Part shown: one piece after another, positions 38,022 through 47,795 of the stretch
How positions within the stretch are numbered: the first letter of the stretch is position 1
How the letters are laid out: each line of letters opens with the position of its first letter
Origin: Bradyrhizobium diazoefficiens
Lineage (GTDB): Bacteria; Pseudomonadota; Alphaproteobacteria; Rhizobiales; Xanthobacteraceae
Assembly (NCBI RefSeq): GCF_016616885.1
Contig: NZ_CP067102.1
Location: forward strand, 1,206,501 to 1,270,500
DNA: 64,000 nucleotides
Reading direction: 5' to 3'
Position numbers and translations under genes: made by a program
The notes under the pieces: generated by a model
What the model was told of the DNA's origin: nothing
Databases searched by the model: none
The model's input: only the letters and a program-made list of their open reading frames with translations

Positions 38022-38120
38022 GTCATTCCGGGGCGCCCGCAGGGCGAACCCGGAATCTCGAGATTCTCAGGTGCGCAATTGCGCACCATAGTTCGATGCT
38101 TTGCATCGCCCCGGAATGAC
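38022..38120. repeat. Large intergenic inverted repeat (family B)
   Basis: Perfect 14-base arms GTCATTCCGGGGCG and CGCCCCGGAATGAC enclose inner palindromes (GGTGCGCAATTGCGCACC, ATCTCGAGAT). It fills the gap between the bifunctional enzyme and the acyl-CoA ligase. Elements of this CATTCCGGGG type recur in Bradyrhizobium intergenic DNA (recalled, not searched). Confidence 0.8.
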
Positions 38121-38141
38121 GGTCCGTGGTTTAAGGAAGCA

Positions 38142-39818
38142 ATGACCCATCCCGGCGAACAGTTTTACCCCGAGGGCGTGCATTGGGACGACGCCATCGT
38201 TCAGGGCACGTTGCCTGACCTGCTCTCGACGGCCGCGGCCAATTACGGCCCGCGGACTGCGCTGGAATTTCGCGATCGTCCCATCACCTATACCGAGCTC
38301 GCCGCCATGGCCGAGCGCGCAGCGGCCGCGTTCCTGCGCGCGGGCTGCGGCAAGAACACCTCCGTCGCGCTGTTTCTCGGCAATACGCCCGATCATCCCG
38401 TCAATTTCTTCGGCGCGCTGAAGGCGGGCAGCCGCGTCGCGCATCTCTCGCCGCTCGACGGCGAGATCGCGCTGACGCACAAGGTCTCGGACTCCGGCTC
38501 GCGCCTGCTGGTGACGTCGAACCTCGCGGCGCTGTTGCCGACCGCGCTGAAATTCCTGGAGAAAGGGCTGATCGATCGCCTCGTCGTCTGCGAGGACGAC
38601 AGCTGGGGCAAGGTCGGTACGCCGCAGGCGGCGATCCCAAATGATCCCCGCATCGTCACCTTCAAGGCTTTCGTCGAGGGCGCACCGCTGCCGGCGCAAT
38701 GGCCCACCGTTGCGGTCGATGATGTCGCGCTGTTGCAATATACCGGCGGCACCACCGGTCTGCCGAAAGGCGCCATGCTCACGCACGGCAATCTCACCTC
38801 GGCAGTGTCGATCTACGACGTCTGGGGCAAGCCGGGACGCGCGACGCGTGGCGACGTCGTCGAGCGCGTGATCTGCGTGCTGCCGCTGTTCCACATCTAT
38901 GCGCTCACCGTCGTGCTGCTGTCCTCGCTCCGGCGCGGCAACCTGATCTCGCTGCACCAGCGGTTCGACGTCGAGGCCGTGATGCGCGACATCGAAGTCA
39001 AGCGCGCGACCTATTTCCCTGGTGTGCCGACGATGTGGATCGCGATCGCAGCACTTCCCAATCTCGACAAGCGTGACTTCTCCTCGCTCAACGTGATCGG
39101 CTCCGGCGGCGCGCCGCTGCCGGTCGAGGTTGCGAGCTTCTTCGAGCGCAAGGTCGGCAAGAAACTGAAGAGCGGCTGGGGCATGACCGAGACCTGCTCG
39201 CCCGGCACCGGCCATCCGCCGGTTGGTCCGGACAAGCCCGGCTCGATCGGCCTGATGCTGCCCGGTATCGAGCTCGACGTCGTCTCGCTGGAAGATCCGG
39301 CAAAAGTGCTGCCGCCAGGCGAAGTCGGCGAGATCCGCATCAAGGGTCTGAACGTCACCAAGGGCTACTGGAATAAGCCGCCGGGATCCGCGGAGGCCTT
39401 CGTCGACGGCCGTTTCCTCACCGGTGACATCGGCTATGTCGACACCGACGGCTATTTCTTCCTGGTCGACCGCAAGAAGGACATGATCATCTCCGGCGGC
39501 TTCAACGTCTATCCGCAGATGATCGAGCAGGCGATCTACACTGTTCCAGGCGTGCACGAGGTGATCGTGCTCGGCATTCCCGACCCCTATCGCGGCGAGG
39601 CCGCAAAAGCCTTCATCAAGCTGAAGCCGGACGCCAAACCGTTCTCGCTCGACGAACTGCGCGCGCAGCTCACCGGCAAGGTCGGCAAGCACGAATTGCC
39701 GGCGGCGGTCGAGTTCGTCGACGACCTGCCGCGCACGCCGGTCGGAAAGCTGTCGCGCCACGAGTTGCGCCAGCGGCAGAAACCATCACAATCCACGCAA
39801 CCAGGAGGTCGCTCTTGA
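38142..39818 (+). CDS. Acyl-CoA ligase (AMP-forming)
   Basis: A 558-residue ANL-superfamily enzyme that activates a carboxylic acid to its CoA thioester through an acyl-AMP. Motifs in order: [18 protein letters not shown] (P-loop), [43 protein letters not shown] and the C-terminal [13 protein letters not shown] with the catalytic lysine. Substrate chain length or aromaticity cannot be read off; neighbours suggest a fatty or aryl-aliphatic acid. ATG at 38142 follows AAGGAAG; upstream in-frame codons are repeat DNA. Its stop overlaps the thiolase start (TTGA). Confidence 0.93.
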   Translation: MTHPGEQFYPEGVHWDDAIVQGTLPDLLSTAAANYGPRTALEFRDRPITYTELAAMAERAAAAFLRAGCGKNTSVALFLGNTPDHPVNFFGALKAGSRVAHLSPLDGEIALTHKVSDSGSRLLVTSNLAALLPTALKFLEKGLIDRLVVCEDDSWGKVGTPQAAIPNDPRIVTFKAFVEGAPLPAQWPTVAVDDVALLQYTGGTTGLPKGAMLTHGNLTSAVSIYDVWGKPGRATRGDVVERVICVLPLFHIYALTVVLLSSLRRGNLISLHQRFDVEAVMRDIEVKRATYFPGVPTMWIAIAALPNLDKRDFSSLNVIGSGGAPLPVEVASFFERKVGKKLKSGWGMTETCSPGTGHPPVGPDKPGSIGLMLPGIELDVVSLEDPAKVLPPGEVGEIRIKGLNVTKGYWNKPPGSAEAFVDGRFLTGDIGYVDTDGYFFLVDRKKDMIISGGFNVYPQMIEQAIYTVPGVHEVIVLGIPDPYRGEAAKAFIKLKPDAKPFSLDELRAQLTGKVGKHELPAAVEFVDDLPRTPVGKLSRHELRQRQKPSQSTQPGGRS

Positions 39819-41002
39819 CCGACGCCGTCATCGTTTCCACCGCCCGCACGCCGATCGGCAGGGCCTATCGCGGCATGCTCAACGCCACCGAAGGCGCCAC
39901 GCTGCTCGGCCACGCCATCGGCGAAGCCGTCGCGCGTGCAAAAGTCGATCCGAAGGAGATCGAGGATGTCGTGATGGGTGCGGCCCTCCAGCAGGGTTCG
40001 ACCGGCGGCAATATCGCGCGCAAGGCGCTGCTCCGTGCCGGCCTGCCCGTCACCGTCGCCGGCACCACCATCGACCGGCAGTGCGCCTCGGGCCTGCAGG
40101 CGATTGCGCTCGCCGCACGCTCGGTGATTTTCGACGGCGTCGAGATCGCGGTCGGCGGTGGCGGCGAGTCGATCTCGCTGGTGCAGAACGACAAGATGAA
40201 CGGCTTCCACGCCCAGGACCCGGCGCTGCTCAAGATCAAGGGCGAGGTCTACATGCCCATGATCGACACCGCCGAAATCGTCGCCAAGCGTTACGGCATC
40301 TCGCGCGAGAAGCAGGACGAATATTCGCTCGAGAGCCAGCGCCGCACCGCCGCCGCCCAGCAGGGCGGCAAGTTCAAAGATGAGCTCGCGCCGATCACCA
40401 CGCAGATGGCGGTTACTGACAAGGCGACCGGCGAAGTCTCCTTCAAGGAGGTGACGTTGTCGCAGGACGAAGGTCCGCGCCCCGAAACCACCGCTGAGGG
40501 CCTTGCCGGCCTCAAGCCCGTGCGCGGCGAAGGCTTCTCCGTCACCGCCGGCAACGCCAGCCAGCTCTCCGACGGCGCCAGCGCCTCCGTGATCATGAGC
40601 GACAAGGAAGCGGCCAAGCGTGGCCTCCAGCCGCTCGGCATCTTCCGCGGCTTCGTCTCTGCCGGCTGCGAGCCGGACGAGATGGGCATCGGCCCGGTCT
40701 TTGCCGTGCCGCGCCTGCTCAAGCGTCATGGCCTGAAGGTCGACGACATCGGCCTGTGGGAGCTCAACGAGGCCTTCGCGGTGCAGGTGCTCTATTGCCG
40801 CGACAAGCTCGGCATCGACCCCGAGAAGATCAACGTCGACGGCGGCGCGATCGCGGTTGGCCATCCCTACGGCATGTCGGGCGCGCGCTTGACCGGCCAT
40901 GCCTTGATCGAAGGCCGCCGCCGCAAGGCCAAATACGCGGTCGTCACCATGTGCGTCGGCGGCGGCATGGGCGCGGCCGGCTTGTTCGAGGTGTTGCAGT
41001 AA
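39815..41002 (+). CDS. Acetyl-CoA acyltransferase (thiolase)
   Basis: A 395-residue type II thiolase. The acyl-binding Cys90 lies in [12 protein letters not shown]; the C-terminal His is in [17 protein letters not shown] and the second catalytic Cys in [13 protein letters not shown]. It releases acetyl-CoA (or propionyl-CoA) in the last beta-oxidation step. The start is TTG at 39815, with AGGAGG upstream and a 4-base overlap with the ligase stop, so these genes are translationally coupled. Confidence 0.95.
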   Translation: MTDAVIVSTARTPIGRAYRGMLNATEGATLLGHAIGEAVARAKVDPKEIEDVVMGAALQQGSTGGNIARKALLRAGLPVTVAGTTIDRQCASGLQAIALAARSVIFDGVEIAVGGGGESISLVQNDKMNGFHAQDPALLKIKGEVYMPMIDTAEIVAKRYGISREKQDEYSLESQRRTAAAQQGGKFKDELAPITTQMAVTDKATGEVSFKEVTLSQDEGPRPETTAEGLAGLKPVRGEGFSVTAGNASQLSDGASASVIMSDKEAAKRGLQPLGIFRGFVSAGCEPDEMGIGPVFAVPRLLKRHGLKVDDIGLWELNEAFAVQVLYCRDKLGIDPEKINVDGGAIAVGHPYGMSGARLTGHALIEGRRRKAKYAVVTMCVGGGMGAAGLFEVLQ

Positions 41003-41018
41003 TTCACAGGAGGATCCG

Positions 41019-42209
41019 ATGGATCTCGCATTCACGAAAGAAGAGCAGGCGTTTCGCGAGGAAGTGCGGTCATTCTTCCGCGACAACGTGCCGCCGGATA
41101 CGCGGCGCAAGCTGGTCGAGGGCCGTCATCTCTCGAAGGACGAGATGGTGACGTGGTGGCGCATCCTCAACAAGAAGGGCTGGGGCACCAGCCACTGGCC
41201 GACGCAATATGGCGGCACGGGATGGAGCTCCGTGCAGCACTACATCTTCAACGAGGAGCTGCAGTCCTATCCGGCGCCGCAGCCGCTCGCCTTCGGCGTC
41301 AGCATGGTCGGCCCGGTCATCTACACCTTCGGCAATGAAGAGCAGAAGAAGAAGTACCTGCCGCGCATTGCGAACGTTGACGACTGGTGGTGCCAGGGAT
41401 TTTCGGAGCCCGGTTCCGGCTCTGACCTTGCCTCGCTCAAGACGAAAGCCGAGCGCAAGGGCGACAAATGGATCATCAACGGCCAGAAGACCTGGACCAC
41501 GCTCGCCCAGCACGCCGACATGATCTTCTGCCTCTGTCGCACCGACGCGTCCGCCAAGAAGCAGATGGGCATCTCCTTCATCGTGTTCCCGATGAAGTCG
41601 AAGGGCGTCACCGTGCGCCCGATCCAGACCATCGACGGCGGCGTCGAGGTCAACGAGGTGTTCTTCGATGACGTCGAGGTGCCCTACGAGAACCTGATCG
41701 GCGAGGAGAACAAGGGCTGGGATTACGCAAAATTCCTGCTCGGCAATGAGCGCACCGGCATCGCGCGCGTCGGCGTCTCCAAGGAGCGGCTGCGCCGTAT
41801 CCGCGATCTCGCCTCCAAGGTCGAATCCGGTGGCAAGCCGATCATCCAGGACGCCGCGTTCCGCGAGAAGCTGGCGGCCTGCGAGATCGAGCTGAAGGCG
41901 CTCGAACTGACGCAGCTCCGCGTCGTCGCCGACGAGGGCAAGCACGGCAAGGGCAAGCCCAATCCGGCCTCGTCAGTGCTGAAGATCAAGGGCTCTGAGA
42001 TCCAGCAGACCACCACCGAGCTGCTCATGGAAGTGATCGGCCCGTTCGCGGCTCCCTACGACGTGCACGGCGATGACGGCTCGAACGAAGCCATGGACTG
42101 GACCGCCCAGATCGCGCCGAGCTACTTCAACAACCGCAAGGTCTCGATCTACGGCGGCTCCAACGAGATCCAGCGCAACATTATCGCCAAGGCGGTGCTG
42201 GGATTGTGA
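41019..42209 (+). CDS. Acyl-CoA dehydrogenase 1
   Basis: A 396-residue flavoprotein of the acyl-CoA dehydrogenase family: helical N domain, WCQGFSEPGSGSDLASLKT (FAD/substrate), KTWTTLAQHADMIF, and the C-terminal IYGGSNEIQRNIIAKAVLGL. AGGAGG lies 10 bases before the ATG, 16 bases after the thiolase. It has only distant similarity to the second copy at 42392. Such pairs can form heteromeric dehydrogenases, as in some steroid-degrading or aryl-CoA systems, so a heterotetramer is possible but unproven. Electrons go to ETF, which is not in the window. Confidence 0.94.
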   Translation: MDLAFTKEEQAFREEVRSFFRDNVPPDTRRKLVEGRHLSKDEMVTWWRILNKKGWGTSHWPTQYGGTGWSSVQHYIFNEELQSYPAPQPLAFGVSMVGPVIYTFGNEEQKKKYLPRIANVDDWWCQGFSEPGSGSDLASLKTKAERKGDKWIINGQKTWTTLAQHADMIFCLCRTDASAKKQMGISFIVFPMKSKGVTVRPIQTIDGGVEVNEVFFDDVEVPYENLIGEENKGWDYAKFLLGNERTGIARVGVSKERLRRIRDLASKVESGGKPIIQDAAFREKLAACEIELKALELTQLRVVADEGKHGKGKPNPASSVLKIKGSEIQQTTTELLMEVIGPFAAPYDVHGDDGSNEAMDWTAQIAPSYFNNRKVSIYGGSNEIQRNIIAKAVLGL

Positions 42210-42217
42210 GTCAACAA

Positions 42218-42344
42218 TGACGGTGTCGTCCTCCGCGAAAGCGGGGGACCCAATACGCCGCGGCGGTCGTGAGTACGACGGATGGCTGCGTTTACTGGAT
42301 CTCCGCCCCAGTGCGCTATTGCGCACAAGGCGGGGATGACGTCC
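42218..42344. repeat. Two-hairpin intergenic repeat (family A)
   Basis: The reverse complement begins TCATCCCCGCCTTGTGCGC, nearly identical to the copy at 25739-25859, with matching GCGCACTGGGGCGG, GATCCAGTA and TTCGCGG blocks. It splits the two acyl-CoA dehydrogenase genes and could affect expression of the second. Confidence 0.7.
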
Positions 42345-42391
42345 GAGGGTGAGGCGACGGCAGGGCAATTCCCGCCGATTTGGAGAGAACC

Positions 42392-43534
42392 ATGGATTTT
42401 GATTTGACCGAGGAGCAGCGGCTCCTGAAGGACAGCATCGACGGCCTGCTGACCGATTGCTACGATTTCGAGAGCCGCAAGAAGTACATGAAGGAGAAGG
42501 GCGGCTGGAGCAAAGCCGTCTGGCTCAAGCTCGCCGAGCAGGGCCTGCTTGGCCTGCCCTTCAGCGAGGCCGATGGCGGCTTCGGCGGCGGCGGCGTCGA
42601 GACCATGATCGTGATGGAAGCGCTCGGCAAGGCACTGGTGCTCGAGCCTTATCTCCCAACCGTCGTAGTCGGCGGCGGCTTCCTGCGCCATGCAGCTACC
42701 GATGCGCAGAAGGCCGCGCATGTGCCAGGGATCGTCGACGGCAGCAAGACGCTCGCCTTTGCCCAGCTCGAGAAGAACTCGCGCTACGATCTGTTCGACG
42801 TCGCCACGACCGCGAAGCAGAAGGGCGACGGCTGGGTGATCGACGGCGAAAAATTCGTCGTGCTCAACGGCGAGAACGCCGATACCCTGATCGTCACCGC
42901 CCGCACCAAGGGCACCCGCCGCGATACGACCGGCATCGGCGTGTTACTGGTGCCGACGAATGCCAAGGGCGTGACGAAGAAGTCGTACCCGACGCAGGAC
43001 GGCCTGCACGCTGCCGACATCACCTTCACCGGTGTCGAGGTGGGCGCGGACGCGGCGATCGGCGACCCCGATGACTCGCTCGCGCTGATCGAGCGTGTGG
43101 TCGACGAAGCCCGCGTCGCGCTTTGCGCCGAGGCGGTCGGCCTGATGGATGAATCGCTCAAGACCACAGTCGAGTACATCAAGACGCGCAAGCAATTCGG
43201 CGTCGCGATCGGTTCGTTCCAGTCGCTGCAGCATCGCGCCTCCGACATGTTCGTCGCGGCCGAGCAGGCCCGCTCGATGTCGATGTTCGCGACCATGGCG
43301 AGCGACTTCACGGACGCCAAGGAGCGCTCCAACGCCATCGCCGCCGCCAAGGTGCAGATCGGCAAGTCGCTGAAGTTCGTCGGCCAGCAGTCGATCCAGC
43401 TCCACGGCGGCATCGGCATGACCATGGAGGCGAAGATCGGCCACTACTTCAAGCGCCTGACCATGATCGAGAACACCTTTGGCGACACCGACTACCACCA
43501 GCGCCGCGTCGCGGACGCGGGTGGGTTGATCTAG
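42392..43534 (+). CDS. Acyl-CoA dehydrogenase 2
   Basis: A 380-residue acyl-CoA dehydrogenase (MDFDLTEEQRLLKDSIDGLL...). The core has FGGGGVETMIVMEALGKALV, LAFAQLEKNSRYDLF in place of the usual SEPGxGSD loop, RKQFGVAIGSFQSLQHRASDMFVA and a C-terminal QLHGGIGMTMEAKIGHYFKRL. The changed N-side FAD/substrate loop suggests it may be the partner subunit in a heteromeric enzyme with the upstream dehydrogenase. ATG at 42392 follows GGAGAGA. Last gene of the beta-oxidation cluster. Confidence 0.93.
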   Translation: MDFDLTEEQRLLKDSIDGLLTDCYDFESRKKYMKEKGGWSKAVWLKLAEQGLLGLPFSEADGGFGGGGVETMIVMEALGKALVLEPYLPTVVVGGGFLRHAATDAQKAAHVPGIVDGSKTLAFAQLEKNSRYDLFDVATTAKQKGDGWVIDGEKFVVLNGENADTLIVTARTKGTRRDTTGIGVLLVPTNAKGVTKKSYPTQDGLHAADITFTGVEVGADAAIGDPDDSLALIERVVDEARVALCAEAVGLMDESLKTTVEYIKTRKQFGVAIGSFQSLQHRASDMFVAAEQARSMSMFATMASDFTDAKERSNAIAAAKVQIGKSLKFVGQQSIQLHGGIGMTMEAKIGHYFKRLTMIENTFGDTDYHQRRVADAGGLI

Positions 43535-43557
43535 GTTGATCTGACCCCACGACGACT

Positions 43558-43673
43558 GTCATGCCCAGGCTTGACCGGGGTATCCAGTACTCCGCGGCGG
43601 CAGTTCGTTCACGCAACATCCGCCGCGGAGTCCTGGATCGCCCGGTCAAGCCGGGCGATGACACCGAACGAGG
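43558..43673. repeat. Large intergenic inverted repeat
   Basis: TGTCATGCCC...GCTTGACCGGG is mirrored by CCCGGTCAAGC...GGGCGATGACA, with inner TATCCAGTACTCCGCGGCGG against CCGCCGCGGAGTCCTGGAT. Shares the CCAGTA block and TGTCAT/ATGACA ends with the repeats at 25739 and 42218. Lies between convergent genes and may end transcription. Confidence 0.75.
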
Positions 43674-43697
43674 GAACTCCAGGCGCTACTCTCCGCG

Positions 43698-44579
43698 CTA
43701 CTGGCCGCGCGCGGCCAGCGCGCTTTCGATCGCGCGCACGACGAGCAGGGCCGATCGTTCGTCGAGATGCACGCCGTCAGCCCAGCGCAGTCCGCTCATC
43801 GGCGGCTTGATCGGCAGCCAACGCCCGCGATCCGGGAAGGCTTGGTCGACGATCTCCTTGGTCGTCCGGACGAAACGAGATTCCTCGATCTCCGGCGCGA
43901 ATGGGATGTGGATCAGGAGGGCACGCGTGCCGCGCCGCTGCAGGTCTTCGATGAGCGTCTTGATAAGAGCGACATTTGTGCGCGTCGGCTTGGTCGGGTC
44001 TTCCACGTTCATCTGTTCCACTGCACGGTCGAGATAGACCTTGTTGTCGAATGTGCTGGGTGGCTCGCTGAGCAGGCGATCCTGCTGTGCTCGCGCCTGC
44101 GCAGGATCGGGCGTGGCGTGATTCCAGGTCTCATACGCTGCGGTTGCCGCGCGTATCGGACGCAGAAACAGCGTTTCTGCGCCCACGCCGCCTGAAAACT
44201 TCTCGATCAGCGCGGTGTCCGGCGCGCGCGTGAGAACGTTTGTCTCGATAAGGATGATCTTCGGCAGGCTTCGCCGCTCTGCGAGGATATTCAGGCTGGT
44301 CACTGGCGAGCCTCCGGCCAGAGCCAGGTTGCGGACTTGGGGACGCGAGAAATACTCCTCCTTGAGGCGCCACATGACGGAACTGCCGACCAGCACGATG
44401 TCCGGTGTCGGCTCCCGCACATAGCGGTTGAGGGTGACGAGGCTGCCGTCACGGGTGGTGACGGCTGGCTGCTGCAGAGCCAGGCCGAGCCTTGCGTTGA
44501 CCGTATAGCAGGCCAGCAGCATCACCGCCGCGACGCCCGCGCATTTGATCAGCCACGAGAGCATCGAGATTTTCTGCAT
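43698..44579 (-). CDS. SGNH-hydrolase-like membrane-anchored protein (MBOAT partner)
   Basis: A 293-residue protein with one N-terminal transmembrane segment (about residues 8-32) and a periplasmic SGNH-type domain: VLVGSSVMWRL (nucleophile block, Ser in GSS), LALAGGSPVTSL, and a closing ADGVHLDERSA with the D-x-x-H pair. It begins 2 bases after the MBOAT stop. By analogy with AlgI-AlgJ/AlgX pairs it likely takes acyl groups passed across the membrane by the MBOAT protein and puts them on an exported glycan. The glycan is unknown. Confidence 0.75.
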   Translation of the reverse strand: MQKISMLSWLIKCAGVAAVMLLACYTVNARLGLALQQPAVTTRDGSLVTLNRYVREPTPDIVLVGSSVMWRLKEEYFSRPQVRNLALAGGSPVTSLNILAERRSLPKIILIETNVLTRAPDTALIEKFSGGVGAETLFLRPIRAATAAYETWNHATPDPAQARAQQDRLLSEPPSTFDNKVYLDRAVEQMNVEDPTKPTRTNVALIKTLIEDLQRRGTRALLIHIPFAPEIEESRFVRTTKEIVDQAFPDRGRWLPIKPPMSGLRWADGVHLDERSALLVVRAIESALAARGQ

Positions 44580-44581
44580 GG

Positions 44582-45940
44582 TCAGAACTGGAAATAGATG
44601 AAGGCGGCGTCAGGTCCCGCCTCGAGCCAGGCCATCGCCGCCAGCGCGCCATAGAGATACGGCTCCCATCGCCGCAATCTGCCCGCGAGGAGCGCACCGA
44701 TGCCGAGATGCTGGATCAGGACGGGCAGGGCGTAGAGCAGCGCCATGTTGCGGAACAGCTTTGTCGGGTTGGGGTTGTCGGCCGGCAAAAACATGCCTGA
44801 GAGATAGCCGAGCGCGTGATCGAAGTTCGGCAGCTTGAAGAAGATCCACAGCATCGTCACGCAGAAAAACACCACGCCCATGCGGACGACCCGCACCACA
44901 GGCCCGGCCTCGCCGAGAAGTTTCAGAAACGGGCGCTCAACGACCAGCAGCAGGCCGTGCAGCATGCCCCACAACGCGTAGCTCAGGCTCGCGCCATGCC
45001 AGAGCCCGCCGAGCGTCATCACGATCATCAGATTGAGGCAGGTCCGGGCCGGCCCCTTCCTGTTGCCGCCGAGCGGGATGTAGAGATAGGTCCTGAGCCA
45101 GGTGGACAACGAGATGTGCCAGCGGGTCCAGAACTCGGAGAACGAGACCGAGATGTAGGGCAGGTTGAAGTTGACGGGCAGGCGGTAGCCGAACAGCAGG
45201 GCGAGGCCGAGCGCGATCGCCGAATAGCCGAAGAAGTCGGCATAGATCTGATAGCTGTACAGGAACACGAGCAGCCAGCGGTCCGGCGTCGCCACCGTCT
45301 CGTAGAGCGGATAGTCCATATAGGACGTCATCTCGTTGAGATTGTTCGCGACGTAGAGCTTGAAGAAGAAGCCGGTCAAAACCCATTTGGCGGCCTCGAC
45401 GAGATCGACGTCGGCGAGGCGTTTGGGCGCGATCTGCGGCATGAACTGGCCCGCGCGGGTGATCGGCCCGGACACCAGCTGCGGGAAGAAGATGATGTAG
45501 AGGAATACGTCGCGCAAGCGTGGCGGCTGCTTCTCCCGCGTCAGGTCGACCAGCAGGCTGATATTGTGGAACACGAAAAACGAGATGCCGATCGGCAGCG
45601 GCAGCCGCAGCAGCACATCCAGCGGCGTGACGCCGGTCGGGTGAACCGTGCCCAAGTCGATGAACAGCAGCTTGTATTTGAAGAACGCCAGCAGCGCGAG
45701 ATTGAAGACGATGCCGGCCGGCATCCAGACCGCGCGGTTGTCGAACGCCAGCACCAGGCAGAGATAGGTCCCGAGCACGGCGAGCAGCAGCAGCGGCAGC
45801 AGGGCCGGCTGGCCGGAGCCATAGAACACCAGGCTTGCAAGCACCAGCAGCTGAACCTGGAAGCGGCGCAACGGCGGCAGATAATAGGCGCCGAACACCA
45901 CCGCAACGAAGATGCCGAACTGAAGGGAAGTGAATGTCAT
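44582..45940 (-). CDS. MBOAT family O-acyltransferase (AlgI-like)
   Basis: A 452-residue polytopic membrane protein of the MBOAT family: FTSLQFGIFVAVVFGAYYLPP at the start, FSEFWTRWHISLSTWLRTYLYIPLGGNRKG in the middle and the catalytic histidine in TLGGLWHGASLSYALWGMLHG. AlgI and DltB relatives move acetyl or other acyl groups to the periplasm for modification of alginate, cellulose or teichoic acid. ATG at 45940 begins a perfect family N terminus; an upstream in-frame start at 45967 is unneeded. Operon with the SGNH-like gene. Confidence 0.93.
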   Translation of the reverse strand: MTFTSLQFGIFVAVVFGAYYLPPLRRFQVQLLVLASLVFYGSGQPALLPLLLLAVLGTYLCLVLAFDNRAVWMPAGIVFNLALLAFFKYKLLFIDLGTVHPTGVTPLDVLLRLPLPIGISFFVFHNISLLVDLTREKQPPRLRDVFLYIIFFPQLVSGPITRAGQFMPQIAPKRLADVDLVEAAKWVLTGFFFKLYVANNLNEMTSYMDYPLYETVATPDRWLLVFLYSYQIYADFFGYSAIALGLALLFGYRLPVNFNLPYISVSFSEFWTRWHISLSTWLRTYLYIPLGGNRKGPARTCLNLMIVMTLGGLWHGASLSYALWGMLHGLLLVVERPFLKLLGEAGPVVRVVRMGVVFFCVTMLWIFFKLPNFDHALGYLSGMFLPADNPNPTKLFRNMALLYALPVLIQHLGIGALLAGRLRRWEPYLYGALAAMAWLEAGPDAAFIYFQF

Positions 45941-46048
45941 GCCGCCCCGGATTGCGCGGTCCGGCATGTAGCATCTTCGCTCCCGCCGTCCTAGTCTTGC
46001 GGCCGAGTCTGCTTTCTTCCCCTCTCTCCCTGTGGGTCTCCCTGTGGG

Positions 46049-47412
46049 CTAGCGTGAGCACACATCTTGGTCGAGGAAGTATCCTTCGGCAATGGCATTG
46101 AAGCGTGTGAGGCCGTGGGACATTGTAATTGGCCCTGTGGATCGCTCGCTTTCATAACCTGTCCATCCGCCGAGGCGAGCGATCGTCCAGGCGGCCCAGG
46201 CAAGGCTTTGGGGCGGATATGGGTTCTGCTGCTTGATCGTGCGACCTTGGAGTTTGTCCTGGAGCGCTTCGAGGACTTCGATCTGTCTGTCGTCGAAGAC
46301 GTGACTGGCGGGCTGGTCATGGTGGGGAGCGGCACGTGCGAGCACGAGTTGCATGCTGGTCGTTGCGCCAATCAATGCGATGACGGCGAGTTTTTCCAGA
46401 GCCTCACCGTCTTCGGCGACGCTCTCTTCGATCTTCAGTCCCTGGCTCTTCACGGTCCGGAACAGCTGCTCGATGTGCCAGCGCTGCCGATACCAGCCTA
46501 TGACAGTCAGCGCCTGTGCGGCGGTATCGACGGCATGGGTGGTCAGCAAGCGCCAGTGGACCGGCGTTTCCTTGGCGGGCGGATCGCGCTCGATGACCTC
46601 GATGGCGGACAATTCGATCTCCTCCGGGGCATCCCGGTCGGAGCAGGATTGCGGGCGGCGGATTCGGACGCGCCCGAAGCGCACGGTCAGGCGGGCCTGC
46701 CGCGCCTGACGCTTTTTGCCAGGCCGCGCCGGCAGATCAAGCGAGTAGCTGTGCCTTTCGGGCAGTTCCGCCATGGCTGCAAACAACGTCCCGCCATCGA
46801 CCATCGCGCGGTCGCGGCAGGCGCGCGTCAGAAGCTCGGTGCGCCGGTCCGGCAGACGAGCCCATTTCTCGTAGATGTCGCCTTCGCGGTCATCGATCAC
46901 CGTGACCCGGACGGCCTTGCCCAGCGCCGCCTTGGCGCGTTGAGGACCCTTGAGCCAGCGGTAGGACTCCTTTTCCTCGATCGGCTGCTTGCGATAATCC
47001 TTGCTCTTGGCCTTCAAGCGCCGCCAGACCTGGACGTCAAGCAGACCGAGACAATGTCCATGCTCGGCGTCTACCGCCAGCATCGGATGCACGAACAACC
47101 CGACATCGCGGCCATTGCCGACGGTGCCAAGGCCGCGTTTGCGTTCGCGCTGGCTCTCATAATTGATTTCGCTGGTATCTTGGATCACCAGCACATGACG
47201 ATCGGCGCTGGCCTCGGCTACCCGTGCTCTCTGATGCAGCACCATCTTCGAGACTGTGACCCGATCGTTCAGCACAAACCGGCGGAATGCGACTTGCTCG
47301 GCACGCGTGTCGCCAAGTTGACGCAGGCAGATCGTCTGCCGATCCGACACGCGCTGCAACAGCCGCGCGCCGTTTTTTTAAGACGCGCGTCGCCAAAATG
47401 CCCAAGATTCAT
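46049..47412 (-). CDS. IS4-family DDE transposase (needs -1 frameshift)
   Basis: The main frame (to 46049) encodes a DDE transposase: first Asp in LVIQDTSEIN, second in VIDDREGDIYE, and the IS4 signature Y-(2)-R-(3)-E-(6)-K in WYRQRWHIEQLFRTVK. Its N terminus is in another frame: ATG at 47412 gives MNLGHFGDARLKK, then a seven-A run (47379-47373). A -1 slip there continues NGARLLQRVSDRQ, restoring a normal IS4 N terminus. This is either programmed slippage or a one-base loss. The TAG stop (46051-46049) lies in the flanking CTAG, outside the terminal repeat. Confidence 0.88.
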
Positions 47413-47523
47413 CTCCGCCACCGCCTTCTCGTGAGAATCGCGACAGCAGATAAAGAATCACATCGGATTCCCTCCGCTCAAGTCCCAAATGCTTGATAAA
47501 TCGCGGAAAGATGTGTGCTCACG
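46053..47523 (-). mobile_element. IS4-family insertion sequence (about 1.47 kb), CTAG target
   Basis: Perfect 16-bp terminal inverted repeats CGTGAGCACACATCTT (46053-46068) and its complement (47508-47523). Both sides are flanked by CTAG (46049-46052 and 47524-47527), the likely 4-bp target duplication. It carries one transposase gene. The surrounding DNA (CCCTGTGGG on both sides) shows it inserted into an intergenic repeat. Ends are intact, so the element may still be mobile. Confidence 0.92.
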
Positions 47524-47531
47524 CTAGCCCT

Positions 47532-47653
47532 GTGGGAGAGGGTGGCTCGCCGCATAGCGGCGAGACGGGTGAGGGGTTCTATCCGCGTGTCCAACTTTTA
47601 GCGAAGGCACGGACAGAACCCCTCATCCGGCGCTTCGCGCCACCTTCTCCCAC
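47532..47653. repeat. Large intergenic inverted repeat next to the IS
   Basis: GTGGGAGAGGGTGGC...GGGTGAGGGGTTCT is mirrored by AGAACCCCTCATCC...GCCACCTTCTCCCAC, with an inner GCTCGCCGCATAGCGGCGAG palindrome. The IS inserted at its left edge. No gene seen from 47524 to 47795. Confidence 0.75.
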
Positions 47654-47795
47654 AAGCAAGGGGAGAAGGAAGGGGCGGCGCGCCCGCGTCCCACCTTGAC
47701 CTTGCCGCCCTAATCCGCTCCTTTTGGCGCGACACAATGACCCGTCACCGGGGAAACGCTGAGACTACGCCAAGAAAACGCCAAGGTAAGCCTCC

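Noticed and set aside
46067-47434. 455-codon open frame opposite the transposase
   Set aside because: Antisense shadow of the DDE transposase; the transposase frame has the family motifs, this one has none.
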